Both the position numbers and the translations under genes were made by a program. From the NCBI GenBank assembly GCA_963777325.1, contig CAVZQE010000004.1, positions 1 to 64,000 of the forward strand: a stretch of DNA of 64,000 bases, written 5' to 3'. Below are positions 47,663 through 56,542 of the stretch, in pieces. The notes below the pieces were generated by a model. That model had not been told where the DNA came from. It searched no databases and saw nothing but the letters and a program-made list of their open reading frames with translations. Numbering within the stretch: position 1 is the stretch's first letter; every line of letters starts with the position of its first letter. The stretch is from JAFAXA01 sp963777325 (GTDB lineage: Bacteria > Pseudomonadota > Alphaproteobacteria > Acetobacterales > Acetobacteraceae).

Positions 47663-48631
47663 GTGACGCGGCATGCCGATACCCGCCGGGCAAGGCTGCT
47701 GCGGCCGGCGGGCTTCGACGAGCTTGGGTTGCGGCGGGCGCTGTCCGATCGCATCCTGCCGGCCCTCGTCGCCGCCATGTCCTTTCTCGCCGCTCTCGCC
47801 CTGGCGGGGGGCGTTGCCGCCGCGTCGCTCGCGGGTCACTGGCAGGCGGGGGCCGCCAATACGGTCACGGTCCAGGTGCCCCGGCCGTCACAGCCGGGGG
47901 GAGAGGTCGCCGGGCGAGCGATGGGCGGGGAGGAGACGCGGCGTGCGCGGGTCCTCGCATTGTTGCTGGCCAGGCCGGAAGTCGCCTCCGCCCGGCTGCT
48001 GCCGGAGGACGAGATCAGCAAGCTGCTGCGGCCCTGGCTCGGGGCCGGGGTCGAACGGCTGTCCTTGCCGCTGCCCGCCGTCATCGAGGTGCATCTGGCG
48101 AGCGCGCGCGCCGATCTCGCGCCGCTGACCCAGCGCCTCGAGGCGGTCGCGCCGGGCACGCTCGTCGAGAGCCACGGCGTCTGGCTCAGGCGTCTGTCAG
48201 CGCTCGCCAACAGCCTGATCGCCTGCGCGGCGGTGGCCGTGCTCGTGGTCGCGTTGGTCGCGGCGGCGGTGGTCGCGGTGGCGACCAGGGCCGGCCTGTT
48301 CGCGCGACGCGAGGCGATCGAGATCGTGCACGAGCTGGGCGCGACCGACGGCTACATCGCCAGCCGCTTCGCACGCCGTGCTTCGGGCCTGGCCGCGCTC
48401 GGGGGCCTCGCGGGGGCGCTGGCCGCCATGCCCGTGCTGATCGGGCTTGCAAGCCTGGCCGCCCCCTTCGCCGCGATGGATCCCGGCGACGCGGTGGCGG
48501 CGCCGGGGCTGCTCGCCGCCTTTCCTCCCTCGCTCTGGCTCATGCTGCCCGGCCTGCCGGTCTTCGCCGCCAGCATCGGCTTCATGACCGCGCAGGCGAC
48601 CGTGCGGCGCTGGCTTCGGCGACTGCCATGA
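47663..48631 (+). CDS. ftsX: Cell-division ABC transporter permease FtsX
   Basis: The 322-residue inner-membrane protein partners FtsE. It has one N-terminal helix, a large periplasmic domain (about residues 60-170) and three C-terminal helices, the FtsX layout. RREAIEIVHELGATDGYIASRFARRASGLAALGG is the conserved FtsX/MacB-type motif before the last helices. It starts with GTG just after ftsE. The stop overlaps ydcF by ATGA. Confidence 0.92.
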   Translation: MTRHADTRRARLLRPAGFDELGLRRALSDRILPALVAAMSFLAALALAGGVAAASLAGHWQAGAANTVTVQVPRPSQPGGEVAGRAMGGEETRRARVLALLLARPEVASARLLPEDEISKLLRPWLGAGVERLSLPLPAVIEVHLASARADLAPLTQRLEAVAPGTLVESHGVWLRRLSALANSLIACAAVAVLVVALVAAAVVAVATRAGLFARREAIEIVHELGATDGYIASRFARRASGLAALGGLAGALAAMPVLIGLASLAAPFAAMDPGDAVAAPGLLAAFPPSLWLMLPGLPVFAASIGFMTAQATVRRWLRRLP

Positions 48632-49269
48632 GACGGCGGCGCGTGCCCTGGCCCCTCGCAGTGCTCCTGGTTCCGGCTCTCGCCTGGGCTGCGGGCTTCG
48701 CGTGGTTCGTCCTCGCCAGCGGCCGCGCCGCGCCATCGCCGCCACAAGCCGACGGCATCGTTGCGCTCACCGGGGGCGCCGAGCGCGTCGAGACGGCGTT
48801 GCGGCTGCTCGCCCAGGGACGCGCGCCGCTGTTGCTCGTGTCCGGAACCGGGGGCGGCGCCGTGCTGCCGGAACTCGCCTCGCGCGCCGGCCTCGATCCG
48901 GCCGGGCTCGGGCCGCGCGTCACCCTGGGCCGGCGCGCGACCACCACGCGGGGCAACGCCGCGGAGACGGCGGCCTGGGCCGCCGATCACGGCCTCCATT
49001 CGCTCTACGTGGTTACGGCCGGGTATCACATGAAGCGGGCGATCACGGAGTTGTCGCGGGCGCTGCCGGACGTCGCGCTGTATCCGGTGCCGGTCACGCC
49101 GCCCGTCATGCACGGCTTGGCATGGTTGCGCGACCCGAGCCTGGTCCGCCTGCTGGCCGAGGAATACACGAAGTGGCTGCTCGCCCGGGCCGGCGTTTCC
49201 GCGATCCGCTCCGAGGCCGCGATCCCGCTTGCGCCCACCCCCGCCCGCGCGGCCCCGGTGTCGTCGTGA
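48628..49269 (+). CDS. YdcF/DUF218 family protein
   Basis: The 213-residue product has an N-terminal membrane anchor (about residues 8-28) followed by the DUF218 Rossmann-like domain: ADGIVALTGGAERVETALRLLAQGRAPLLLVSG, then TRGNAAETAAWAADHG and LYVVTAGYHMKRAITELSRALP, where the Tyr-His pair is conserved. The family is linked to envelope metabolism (SanA/ElyC-like) without a fixed reaction. It overlaps both ftsX and plsC by four bases, so it belongs to the ftsEX operon. Confidence 0.9.
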   Translation: MRRRRVPWPLAVLLVPALAWAAGFAWFVLASGRAAPSPPQADGIVALTGGAERVETALRLLAQGRAPLLLVSGTGGGAVLPELASRAGLDPAGLGPRVTLGRRATTTRGNAAETAAWAADHGLHSLYVVTAGYHMKRAITELSRALPDVALYPVPVTPPVMHGLAWLRDPSLVRLLAEEYTKWLLARAGVSAIRSEAAIPLAPTPARAAPVSS

Positions 49270-49982
49270 GCCTGATCCGTTCGGCGCTGTTCAACCTGTT
49301 TTTCTTCACGACCGGGTTCGTGCTGGTTGCGGCGGGCGCCGTCCTGGCGCGTATCGCTCCCCGCCACGTGCTCGGCTACGAAGTGGTTTGGTCGCGTCTC
49401 GAACTGGCGGCGCTGCGGGTGATCTGCGGCATCGACTACCTCGTGATCGGGCGCGAGAACCTGCCGGCCGACGGTCCGGCCCTGATCGCATCCCGGCACC
49501 AATCGGCGTTCGACACCTTCGTCTGGATGACGCTGCTCCCGCGCTGCTGCTACGTGCTCAAGCGGGAACTGCTGCGGGTTCCGCTGTGGAACAGCATGAT
49601 CCTGGCCTCGCCGATGATCGTCGTTTCCCGCGAGGCCGGGCCGGCCGCCATCCGCACCCTCGTCCGGGACGGCGCCGCCGCCGCCGCCGCGGGGCGGCAG
49701 ATCGTAATCTTTCCCGAAGGCACGCGCGCGGAGCCGGGCTCGGCCGTCACGTTGCAGCCGGGCATCGCAGCCCTCGCCGCCAGGACCGGCCTGCCCGTCA
49801 TTCCGGTCGCGACCAATTCCGGCCGCTGCTGGGGCCGGCGCTCGTTCCGCAAGACTCCGGGCACGATCCGGATCGTGGTCGGAACGCCGATCCCCGCCGA
49901 CACACCCCGGCGCGAGATGATGGATCGCCTGCGAGCGGCCATGCATGACGACGCAATTCCGGCCCGCGATGCTTGTGCATAA
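49266..49982 (+). CDS. plsC: 1-acyl-sn-glycerol-3-phosphate acyltransferase
   Basis: PlsC adds the second acyl chain to make phosphatidic acid. The 238-residue product has an N-terminal membrane helix and the acyltransferase motifs in order: SRHQSAFDTF (the H-x4-D pair, His78 and Asp83), the Arg-rich second motif region (KRELLRVPLWN) and IFPEGTRAEPG. VIPVATNSGRCWG is motif 4. The GTG at 49266 overlaps the YdcF stop (GTGA). It ends the ftsEX operon; the following 129 bases contain no clear terminator. Confidence 0.93.
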   Translation: MSLIRSALFNLFFFTTGFVLVAAGAVLARIAPRHVLGYEVVWSRLELAALRVICGIDYLVIGRENLPADGPALIASRHQSAFDTFVWMTLLPRCCYVLKRELLRVPLWNSMILASPMIVVSREAGPAAIRTLVRDGAAAAAAGRQIVIFPEGTRAEPGSAVTLQPGIAALAARTGLPVIPVATNSGRCWGRRSFRKTPGTIRIVVGTPIPADTPRREMMDRLRAAMHDDAIPARDACA

Positions 49983-50111
49983 CTCTGTGGGCTGTGTGCG
50001 CGGCCCGCTCCGATCCGGTGGAAGCCACGCCGGCTAGATCGCTGAAGACGTTGGGGGAAATTGACTCACATACCGGCGGGTGGACCAGAACCGTCGTTTG
50101 GGGATGATCAC

Positions 50112-51152
50112 ATGCGCCGCCGGGTTCCGCTCCTTCTGCTCTGCCTGCTGCTGCTGCTCGCGGCCGCGCACACGGCCTATTGGCTCTGGGCCACGCACGC
50201 CCTGGCGGACGAGTTCGAGCAATGGGCAGCCGACCGCCGCGCGGCCGGCTGGACCATCGCCGCCGGACCGCCGACGAGGGGCGGCTGGCCGCTGCGCGCT
50301 TCGCTGACCCTGCCCGAAATCGCCGTTAGGAGCAGGACGGTTCTTCCCGGCGGCTTCAGTTGGGGCGCCGAACGGGTGACGCTCGAAACCGGCCTGCTCG
50401 CCCCGGATCGCCTCGAGGTCACGCCCGCCGGAGCGCAGCATGTCCGGCTCGGCGACGGACCGGACGTCCCCTTCGACGCGAAGCGCATCGTCGCCCGCTT
50501 TCCCCTGCGGGACGGCGTCGCCCCGGGCTCGACGGACATCCGGGGCGACGACGTGCGCTTCGGCCTGCCATCCGGCTCCGCGCCCGCCAGCCGTGCGGTG
50601 ATCTCGCTCTTGCAGGCGCACGCGGACTGGCAAGCCGGAACCCCGCCGCTAACGGTCGCGCTGGATGCGACCGAGACCACGCTGCCGCCTGGCACGCGCT
50701 GGCCGCTCGGCAACCGGATCGCGGCGCTGTCGCTCAACGCCGCGCTGAACGGCCCGGTGCTTCCTCTCGCCAGTCCCCGCGAACAGGCGGCAAGATGGCG
50801 CGACGACGGCGGCGCTCTGGAGGTCCGCCGTCTGTCGCTCGGCTGGGGTCCGCTCGGCCTCTCTGGGCGGGCGACGCTCACGCTGGACGGGCAGTTGCAG
50901 CCCGCCGGGACGGGCACGGTCCGCCTGGTCGGATATGCCGAAGCGGCCGACATGCTCGCAACCAACGGCGCGCTGACCCGTTCGGCAGCGACGACGGCCA
51001 AGGCCGTGCTCGCGCTGCTGGCCCAGCTACCGGAGGATGGCGGCGCGGCGGAGGTGGACTTGCCGCTGACCTTGCGGGACCGCACGCTCGCGATGCGGCA
51101 GTTTCCGCTGCTGCGGCTCCCGCCCCTGACCTGGCCCGACCGGCGCCCGTGA
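50112..51152 (+). CDS. DUF2125 family protein
   Basis: The 346-residue product has an N-terminal signal/anchor helix (VPLLLLCLLLLLAAAHTAYWLW) and a beta-rich periplasmic domain. WAADRRAAGWTIAAGPPTRGGWPLRASLTLPEIAV is the opening typical of DUF2125, an alphaproteobacterial family of unknown function with an AsmA-like repetitive beta pattern. The ATG at 50112 is preferred; the in-frame codon at 50061 adds a hydrophilic leader. It follows the ftsEX-plsC block on the same strand. Confidence 0.85.
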   Translation: MRRRVPLLLLCLLLLLAAAHTAYWLWATHALADEFEQWAADRRAAGWTIAAGPPTRGGWPLRASLTLPEIAVRSRTVLPGGFSWGAERVTLETGLLAPDRLEVTPAGAQHVRLGDGPDVPFDAKRIVARFPLRDGVAPGSTDIRGDDVRFGLPSGSAPASRAVISLLQAHADWQAGTPPLTVALDATETTLPPGTRWPLGNRIAALSLNAALNGPVLPLASPREQAARWRDDGGALEVRRLSLGWGPLGLSGRATLTLDGQLQPAGTGTVRLVGYAEAADMLATNGALTRSAATTAKAVLALLAQLPEDGGAAEVDLPLTLRDRTLAMRQFPLLRLPPLTWPDRRP

Positions 51153-51177
51153 GCGGCGGCAATGAAGGACAACCGGC

Positions 51178-52022
51178 ATGAGCAATCCCGATCATCCAGC
51201 TTCCCGATGGAACACGCGTTCCCGCGCTCGGCCAGGGCACCTGGCGCATGGGCGAGCGAAGCGCCAGCGCGCGCACGGAGGAAATGGCGCTCCGCGCCGG
51301 GATCGATCTCGGCATGACCCTGATCGACACGGCCGAAATGTATGGCGAGGGAAAGTCCGAGGAGCTGGTCGGGCGCGCAATCGCCGGCCGGCGGAGCGAG
51401 GTGTTCCTGGTAACGAAGGTGTATCCGCACAATGCGAGCCGCGCCGGCGTGACCGCCGCCTGCGAACGCAGCTTGCGGCGGCTGCAAACGGACCGCGTCG
51501 ATCTCTACCTCCTGCATTGGCGCGGCGGCACGCCGCTCGCTCAGACCGTCCTCGGCTTCGAGGAACTCCGTCGGGCGGGCAAGATCGTCCGCTGGGGTGT
51601 CTCCAATTTCGACGTGGGCGACATGGAGGAGGTCGCCGCCTTGCCGGACGGTGCGGCCTGCGCGACAGACCAGGTGCTCTACAATCCCGAGAATCGCGGC
51701 ATCGAGTTCGATCTGATCCCGTGGGCGCGGGACAGGCGCATGCCGCTGATGGCGTATTCGCCTGTCGGACAGGGCGGTGCGCTCCTGCGGACAGCGGCCC
51801 TGCGGCGCATCGCCGAACGCGCACGGCAAGACCCCGGCCCAGATCGCGCTCGCCTGGACGCTGCGGAACGGGCGATCATCGCGATCCCAAAGGCCGCAGA
51901 CCCGGACCATGTGCGCGAGAACGCCGAGGCCGCCGGGATTGTCCTCAGCGCCCGAGGATCTGGCCGAGATCGACGCGGCCTTCCCTCCGCCCGTCCGCAA
52001 GCAACCGCTCGGGATGCTGTAG
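51178..52022 (+). pseudogene. Aldo/keto reductase broken by four frameshifts
   Basis: A 280-residue aldo/keto reductase can be rebuilt only by joining five pieces. MSNP is followed, after an extra G at 51190, by IIQLPDGTRVPALGQGTWRM. The main block runs to RRIAER, containing the catalytic set DTAEMYGEG (Asp/Tyr), FLVTKVYP (Lys) and YLLHW (His). After an extra G at 51821 it reads HGKTPAQIALAWTLRNG. A missing base in the G run at 51870-51872 restores AIIAIPKAADPDHVREN, and an extra base at about 51950 restores PEDLAEIDAAFPPPVRKQPLGML. NADPH would be the cofactor. It lies directly beside the IS remnant, so real decay is possible as well as sequence error. Confidence 0.8.
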
Positions 52023-52189
52023 GCCCGGCGGTTAAGGTGCAGCCACGGTCGTGCGGAACTCCAGACGGAGCCGGATAATCGTTCGTTTTGCTTCGGAAAG
52101 GGAAAGGCACCTCATTGGTTCTGAAAGGTCCAACGGCGCTCCTCCATGTTGGGCGCAGGAGCCTGCCAACTGCGGGAACCATCGTCTAC

Positions 52190-52795
52190 ATCACGGACGT
52201 GACCGGGATGCTGGTCACCGGCGACGCGATCCACTGCCAGGCCGAGACGGCCCGCCTGGTCGCCGAGCGCGGCGGTGACTGGCTGTTCGCCCTGAAGGCG
52301 AACCGGCCGGCGATGCTCGCCGAAGGCGCCGCCCTGTTCGCCGATCCCAGGGCGGTTGCCTTCGAGACGCGGCGCCACCTGGTCTGCCATGACGTGCGCT
52401 GGCTGTTCTCCGACCGTCGCTATCCGCACGAGCCAAGCCTGCCGGCCTTGGCGACCCTGGCGATGGTCGAGGCCGAGATTTGAGCACGACGGCCGGACCA
52501 GCATCGTCCGGCGCTACTACTTGTCCTCCGCCGCGCTGTCGACCAAGCGCCTCGCCGAGACGATGCGCCCCCACTGGAAAATCGAGAACGCTCAGCGTTG
52601 GGTGCTCGACACCAGCTTCGACGCGGACAGGGCGCGCAACCGGCGTGATCACGGCCCAGACAACCTCGCCATCCTGCGGAGACTGGCACTCAACATCCTG
52701 CGCTCCGCCCGTCCTGACATCCGATCCGACGCAAGCGAAAGCGATCAGGCTGGTCAGACGATTTCGCCCGCTCCGCCCCCGGCCAAATGCGATAG
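52190..52795 (+). pseudogene. 5'-truncated ISAs1-type DDE transposase with two frameshifts
   Basis: The C-terminal half of an ISAs1-family transposase is readable across three frames. GMLVTGDAIHCQAETARLVAERGGDWLFALKANRP, including the DDE-domain aspartate, continues to LATLAMVEA. After an extra base near 52473 it becomes RFEHDGRTSIVRRYYLSSAALS and HWKIENAQRWVLDTSFDADRARNRRDHGPDNLAILRRLALNILR. After a missing base near 52720 it ends RRKRKRSGWSDDFARSAPGQMR and stops at 52793-52795. The N-terminal 150 or so residues of the family are missing, so it cannot be active. Confidence 0.85.
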
Positions 52796-52800
52796 CCCTG
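52190..52800 (+). mobile_element. Remnant of an ISAs1-type insertion sequence (right end)
   Basis: The remnant covers the 3' part of the transposase and what is probably the right terminal repeat (52781-52800, GGCCAAATGCGATAGCCCTG), which contains the transposase stop. I found no matching inverse copy upstream, so the left end is lost. The left edge is set only by where transposase similarity begins. The 170 bases between the reductase stop and that point hold no recognisable gene. Confidence 0.7.
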
Positions 52801-52868
52801 CGGATGACGGCTTGGCAAGGTGACGGACGGCATCCTACCAGGATTGCCCCCCGCTTGCCGGAGCGATC

Positions 52869-53546
52869 ATGCCGACCACGACGCCCGATCCCGACCTGCA
52901 CGCCCGCGTGCATGCGTTGCGGTGGTTTCATCAGATCGATTTCGGCCACGGTCTGGTCAGCCCCGGATGGATCGGGCTGGACAAGATCCGGCGCATGGCC
53001 GCTCTCATCTACGACCGGCCGATCGAGGGCAAGTCGGTGCTCGACATCGGTTGCTGGGACGGCGCCTACAGTCTCGAAGCCATCCGGCGTGGCGCGGCCC
53101 GCGTGCTCGCGACCGATCACTTCGCATGGCACGAGGGCTGGGGCGACCGGCGCTGCTTCGACCTCACGCGCCAGTATCTAGCGCCCTCGATCGAGGCCAT
53201 GGACATCGACGTGACCGACCTCTCGGCCGAGCGGGTCGGCCGGTTCGATACCGTGCTGTTTCTCGGCGTATTCTACCATCTGCGCCATCCGTTCCAGGTG
53301 CTCGAGCGGGTGGCGGCGCTCGCGCGCGAGGTTCTGGTTGTGGAAAGTCGAATCATCGCGCCCTTCAGTCGCAGGCCATTCATGCGCTTCTATCCGGGCA
53401 CCGAGCTGGACGGCGATCCGACCAACTGGTGGGCGCCGAACCGCGCCTGCATGGAAGCGATGCTGCGCGATCTCGGGTTCCGCCGCGTCACCTTCCGCCG
53501 CCCCGACCGGCGCTTCCGGCGCGGCATGTTCCATGCCGAGCGCTAG
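52869..53546 (+). CDS. CmoB-like SAM-dependent methyltransferase
   Basis: The 225-residue product has WFHQIDFGHGLVSPGWIGLDKI (residues 19-40), the characteristic opening of CmoB-type enzymes, then the SAM motif SVLDIGCWDGAYSLEA (56-71) and the post-motif FDTVLFLGVFYHLRHPFQVLERVA. CmoB makes 5-carboxymethoxyuridine in tRNA from carboxy-SAM. No CmoA is adjacent and the protein is shorter than E. coli CmoB (about 320), so the substrate is uncertain. It lies directly downstream of the IS remnant. Confidence 0.85.
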   Translation: MPTTTPDPDLHARVHALRWFHQIDFGHGLVSPGWIGLDKIRRMAALIYDRPIEGKSVLDIGCWDGAYSLEAIRRGAARVLATDHFAWHEGWGDRRCFDLTRQYLAPSIEAMDIDVTDLSAERVGRFDTVLFLGVFYHLRHPFQVLERVAALAREVLVVESRIIAPFSRRPFMRFYPGTELDGDPTNWWAPNRACMEAMLRDLGFRRVTFRRPDRRFRRGMFHAER

Positions 53547-53644
53547 AACGGCGGCGGACAGAAGCTCCATTCCGAAAAGTGAAATGTTTCGAGCTCGGCA
53601 ATAGACCGGACCTGCAAAAGGCCGCACATTCCGGGAGAACAAGG

Positions 53645-53663
53645 GTCGGCCGCCAAGGCCGAC
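53645..53663 (+). promoter_or_regulatory. Leader hairpin beside the lactate permease ribosome-binding site
   Basis: GTCGGCC (53645-53651) and GGCCGAC (53657-53663) form a perfect 7-bp stem with loop GCCAA. It ends about three bases before the strong GGAGGAGG Shine-Dalgarno sequence, so it could limit or protect ribosome access. It is not a terminator, as no T run follows. Confidence 0.4.
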
Positions 53664-53679
53664 ATAGGAGGAGGGGACG

Positions 53680-55341
53680 GTGTTTCAGCAACTACTAACG
53701 CCGGTCGCGGGTTCGCTGCCGGCCTCGTTCGTCGTCGCGACCTTGCCGATCGTCGTGGTGCTCGTGATGCTTGGCGTATTCCGTCGCCCGGCTTGGCAAG
53801 CGTCGCTCGGCGGCCTCATCGCCGGGCTGATCATCGCGGTCGCGATCTGGGATTTTCCGATCGGCCTCGCGCTCAACTCGATCCTCGCCGGGGCGGTCTT
53901 CGCACTCTGGCCCGTGATGTGGATCGTGTTCAACGCGCTGCTGCTCTACAACATCGCCGTTAAGTCGGGCCGGTTCGACGCCTTCCGGGATTGGGTGCTC
54001 GACCATCTTCCGAACGACCGCCGCGCGGTGCTGATCGTCATCGGCTTCTGCTTCGGCGCGCTGCTCGAAGGCATCGCGGGCTTCGGCACGCCTGTCGCGA
54101 TTACCAGTTCGCTCCTAATCCTGGTCGGCTACCCGCCGCTGGAAGCGCTCGTGTTCACGCTGATCTTCAACACGGCCCCGGTCGCGTTCGGCGCGCTCGG
54201 CGTGCCGATTACCGTGCTCGGCGTCGTGACGGGCCTGCACGATACAACCCTGGCGGCGATGGTCGGGCGGCAGCTGCCGCTCTTCGCGCTCTGCCTGCCA
54301 TTCTACGTCATCGGGATCTATGGCGGAATGCGGTCGGTGCGGGCGCTCTGGCCTCTCCTGCTTGTCGCGGGCGGCAGCTTCGCCTTCATGCAATACCTTG
54401 CGTCGAACCATCTCGGCTACGCGCTCACAGACGTGCTCTCCTCCATGGGGTCGCTGATCGCGACGTTGCTGTTCCTGCAGGCCTGGCGTCCGGCTCCGAG
54501 TCCGGAGTTCGAGATCCGCAACACGGCGGCGATCGCCGCGGCGGCGCAGGGGATCGACGACTACGCGCACCCGCGCGCCGGGCCCGTGCCGGCCACGGGC
54601 CATTCCGCCGCGGCCGGGTGGAGCGGCTGGCTGCCCTGGGTGATCGTCTCGGTGGTTGTGATCGTGTGGACGGAGCTGCACATCGCGAACATCGGCCAGT
54701 CCAACATTCCGTGGCCCGGCTTGCACAACGCGGTCTCGATCACCCTGTACGACAACAAGCCGTACGCGGCGGTCTGGGGCTTCCAGCCGCTCGGCACGGG
54801 CACAGCGATCCTGCTCGCGGCCGTCATCACCGCCTTCGCCGTGCGCATGCCGGTGACTGTGTTCTTCGAGTCGGTAGGCGCGACCGTCGCCCAGATCTGG
54901 CTCGCGGTCCTGACCGTCGCCTTCATCATCGGCCTCGCCTATCTGATGAACTACTCGGGCCTGAACTACACGCTCGGCCTCGGCGTCGCCTCCGTCGGAC
55001 ATCTGTTCGTGCTGCTTTCGCCCTTCCTCGGATGGATCGCGGTGTTCCTGTCTGGGAGCGACACATCCGGCAATGCGCTGTTCGGAAACCTCCAGGTGGT
55101 CGCGGCGCGGCAGCTCAACCTCGATCCCGTGCTGTTCGCTGCCGCCAACTCTTCGGGCGGCGTGATGGGCAAGATGATCTCGCCGCAGAACATCGCGACC
55201 GGCGTGTCGGTGACGAACCTCAAGGGTCAGGAAGGCGTGGTGTTCGCCCGCACCTTCAAGCACTCGGTGTTCCTGACCTTCCTGCTCGGCATCCTGGTCG
55301 CGATCCAGCAATACCTGATCCCGTGGATCATCCCGCACTGA
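53680..55341 (+). CDS. lldP: L-lactate permease (LctP/LldP family)
   Basis: The 553-residue inner-membrane proton symporter for lactate (and often glycolate) has about twelve to fourteen hydrophobic segments. It shows the family signature GFCFGALLEGIAGFGTPVAITSSLLILVGYPPLEA (about 122-156) and SGSDTSGNALFGNLQ and NSSGGVMGKMISPQNIATGV near the C-terminus. The GTG at 53680 has an excellent GGAGGAGG in front and a hairpin just upstream. No lactate dehydrogenase is adjacent. The next gene starts inside its last codons. Confidence 0.95.
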   Translation: MFQQLLTPVAGSLPASFVVATLPIVVVLVMLGVFRRPAWQASLGGLIAGLIIAVAIWDFPIGLALNSILAGAVFALWPVMWIVFNALLLYNIAVKSGRFDAFRDWVLDHLPNDRRAVLIVIGFCFGALLEGIAGFGTPVAITSSLLILVGYPPLEALVFTLIFNTAPVAFGALGVPITVLGVVTGLHDTTLAAMVGRQLPLFALCLPFYVIGIYGGMRSVRALWPLLLVAGGSFAFMQYLASNHLGYALTDVLSSMGSLIATLLFLQAWRPAPSPEFEIRNTAAIAAAAQGIDDYAHPRAGPVPATGHSAAAGWSGWLPWVIVSVVVIVWTELHIANIGQSNIPWPGLHNAVSITLYDNKPYAAVWGFQPLGTGTAILLAAVITAFAVRMPVTVFFESVGATVAQIWLAVLTVAFIIGLAYLMNYSGLNYTLGLGVASVGHLFVLLSPFLGWIAVFLSGSDTSGNALFGNLQVVAARQLNLDPVLFAAANSSGGVMGKMISPQNIATGVSVTNLKGQEGVVFARTFKHSVFLTFLLGILVAIQQYLIPWIIPH

Positions 55342-55814
55342 CGCTGATTTCGGGGGGCCAGACCGGGGCGGACCGCGCGGCGCTTGATGTCGCGCTCGCG
55401 CTCGGTCTCGGTTACGGCGGGGCGGTGCCGCGAGGCCGGGCGGCGGAGGACGGCCCCATCCCCGCCCGCTACGCCGGACTGACCGAAACGGCAAGCGATG
55501 ATCCGGCGGAGCGCACCCGGATCAACGTGCTGCATTCCGACGCGACGCTGCTCGTCACGCACGGCGCTCCGACCGGCGGCTCCGCTCTGACGCGCGACTT
55601 CGCGGAGCAGGTCGGGCGGCCTCTGCTGCATGTGGATCTGGACGTTCTGGACGAGGGTGAGGCGGCTTCGCGCGTCGCGGACTGGCTGGGCGCAACCGGC
55701 TGCCGCACGCTGAACGTCGCAGGCCCGCGCGCCAGCGAGGACGCGCACATCAATCGCGCGACGCGCACGCTTTTGTTGGATGCCCTACGGCGCGGTTCGC
55801 CTGCTACAAATTGA
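55323..55814 (+). CDS. Putative molybdenum-cofactor carrier protein (SLOG fold)
   Basis: The 163-residue product starts at the GTG at 55323, overlapping the end of lldP by 19 bases in another frame. LTLISGGQTGADRAALDVALALGLGYGGAVPRGR (about 6-39) is the phosphate-binding Gly-rich loop of the MoCo-carrier/SLOG group, followed by TETASDDPAERTRINVLHSDATLLVTHGAPTGGSALT and LNVAGPRASE. Members bind molybdenum cofactor in algae; the bacterial role is not settled. Its end overlaps the convergent deaminase gene by 11 bases. Confidence 0.85.
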   Translation: MDHPALTLISGGQTGADRAALDVALALGLGYGGAVPRGRAAEDGPIPARYAGLTETASDDPAERTRINVLHSDATLLVTHGAPTGGSALTRDFAEQVGRPLLHVDLDVLDEGEAASRVADWLGATGCRTLNVAGPRASEDAHINRATRTLLLDALRRGSPATN

Positions 55815-56298
55815 CCCGCTCGATTTCCGGAACATCCTCGTCCGGACCGACATAGAGCGCCGCGCATTCCTCGCCGAGCACGCCCCCGCGCAACTCGACG
55901 TCGTCCCGGAACGCATCGGCGATGAAGTCGGTCACGTTCAGGTGCCGGTCCTCGAAATACATCTCGTGGACCTGGTGACGCTCCGCCCCGTACACGATCC
56001 GGCCGATCTTGGCCCAGATCGAGGCCATGCTGCACATGCCGCAAGGTTGCAGCGTCGAGTAGAGGGTCGCGCCCCGCAGTTCCTTCACGTTGAGATGCTT
56101 GGAGGCTCGGCGGATCGCGACGATCTCGGCGTGCGCGGTCGGATCGGGGATCGCGTCGACCTCGTTATGCCCCTCGCCGACGATCTCGTTGCCGAGCACG
56201 ATCACGCAGCCAAGCGGATTGCCCCCCGGCGCGCGATCCCCCGCACGCGCCAGTTCGATGGCGCGGCGCATGAAAAGCGCATCCTCGTCCACGGTCAC
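55804..56298 (-). CDS. Zinc-dependent nucleoside/nucleobase deaminase family protein
   Basis: The 164-residue cytidine/guanine/tRNA-adenosine deaminase-fold protein has AHAEIVAIRRASKHL (His56 and the proton-shuttling Glu58) and LQPCGMCSMASIWAKIGRIVYGA (zinc ligands Cys86 and Cys89). The PCGMC form occurs in both guanine deaminases and tRNA adenosine deaminases, so the substrate is open. The start is a GTG at 56298 that overlaps the stop of the upstream 62-residue gene (GTGA), implying coupling. Confidence 0.88.
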   Translation of the reverse strand: MTVDEDALFMRRAIELARAGDRAPGGNPLGCVIVLGNEIVGEGHNEVDAIPDPTAHAEIVAIRRASKHLNVKELRGATLYSTLQPCGMCSMASIWAKIGRIVYGAERHQVHEMYFEDRHLNVTDFIADAFRDDVELRGGVLGEECAALYVGPDEDVPEIERVNL

Positions 56299-56483
56299 GA
56301 GCGCATCCCGCCCTGCTCCCGATGCGGCGCTTCCACCGCCTCGCTCCCGTCCGGGTTGCGCGGCTTCGGCGCGGGCGCGGGGCCGTCATTGGCGGGCAGC
56401 TTTTCGTAGGCTTCGGTCGCCTCGCCTCCGCCGAACTGTCCATGATTGCCCGGCGGGCCGCCGGGAGTCTTACTGTCGCCCAT
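56295..56483 (-). CDS. Small hydrophilic protein, 62 residues
   Basis: The short product (MGDSKTPGGPPGNHGQFGGG...) is rich in Gly, Pro, Asp and Glu, and probably disordered. It is too short to assign. Support comes from the ATG start and the four-base overlap with the downstream deaminase start. It could be a real small gene or a leader that couples deaminase translation. Confidence 0.5.
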   Translation of the reverse strand: MGDSKTPGGPPGNHGQFGGGEATEAYEKLPANDGPAPAPKPRNPDGSEAVEAPHREQGGMRS

Positions 56484-56542
56484 GTCGCGGCTACCTCGTC
56501 TGAGAACGAAGTTCGAGCTTAACCCACCAGCGCGCCCGCGCT

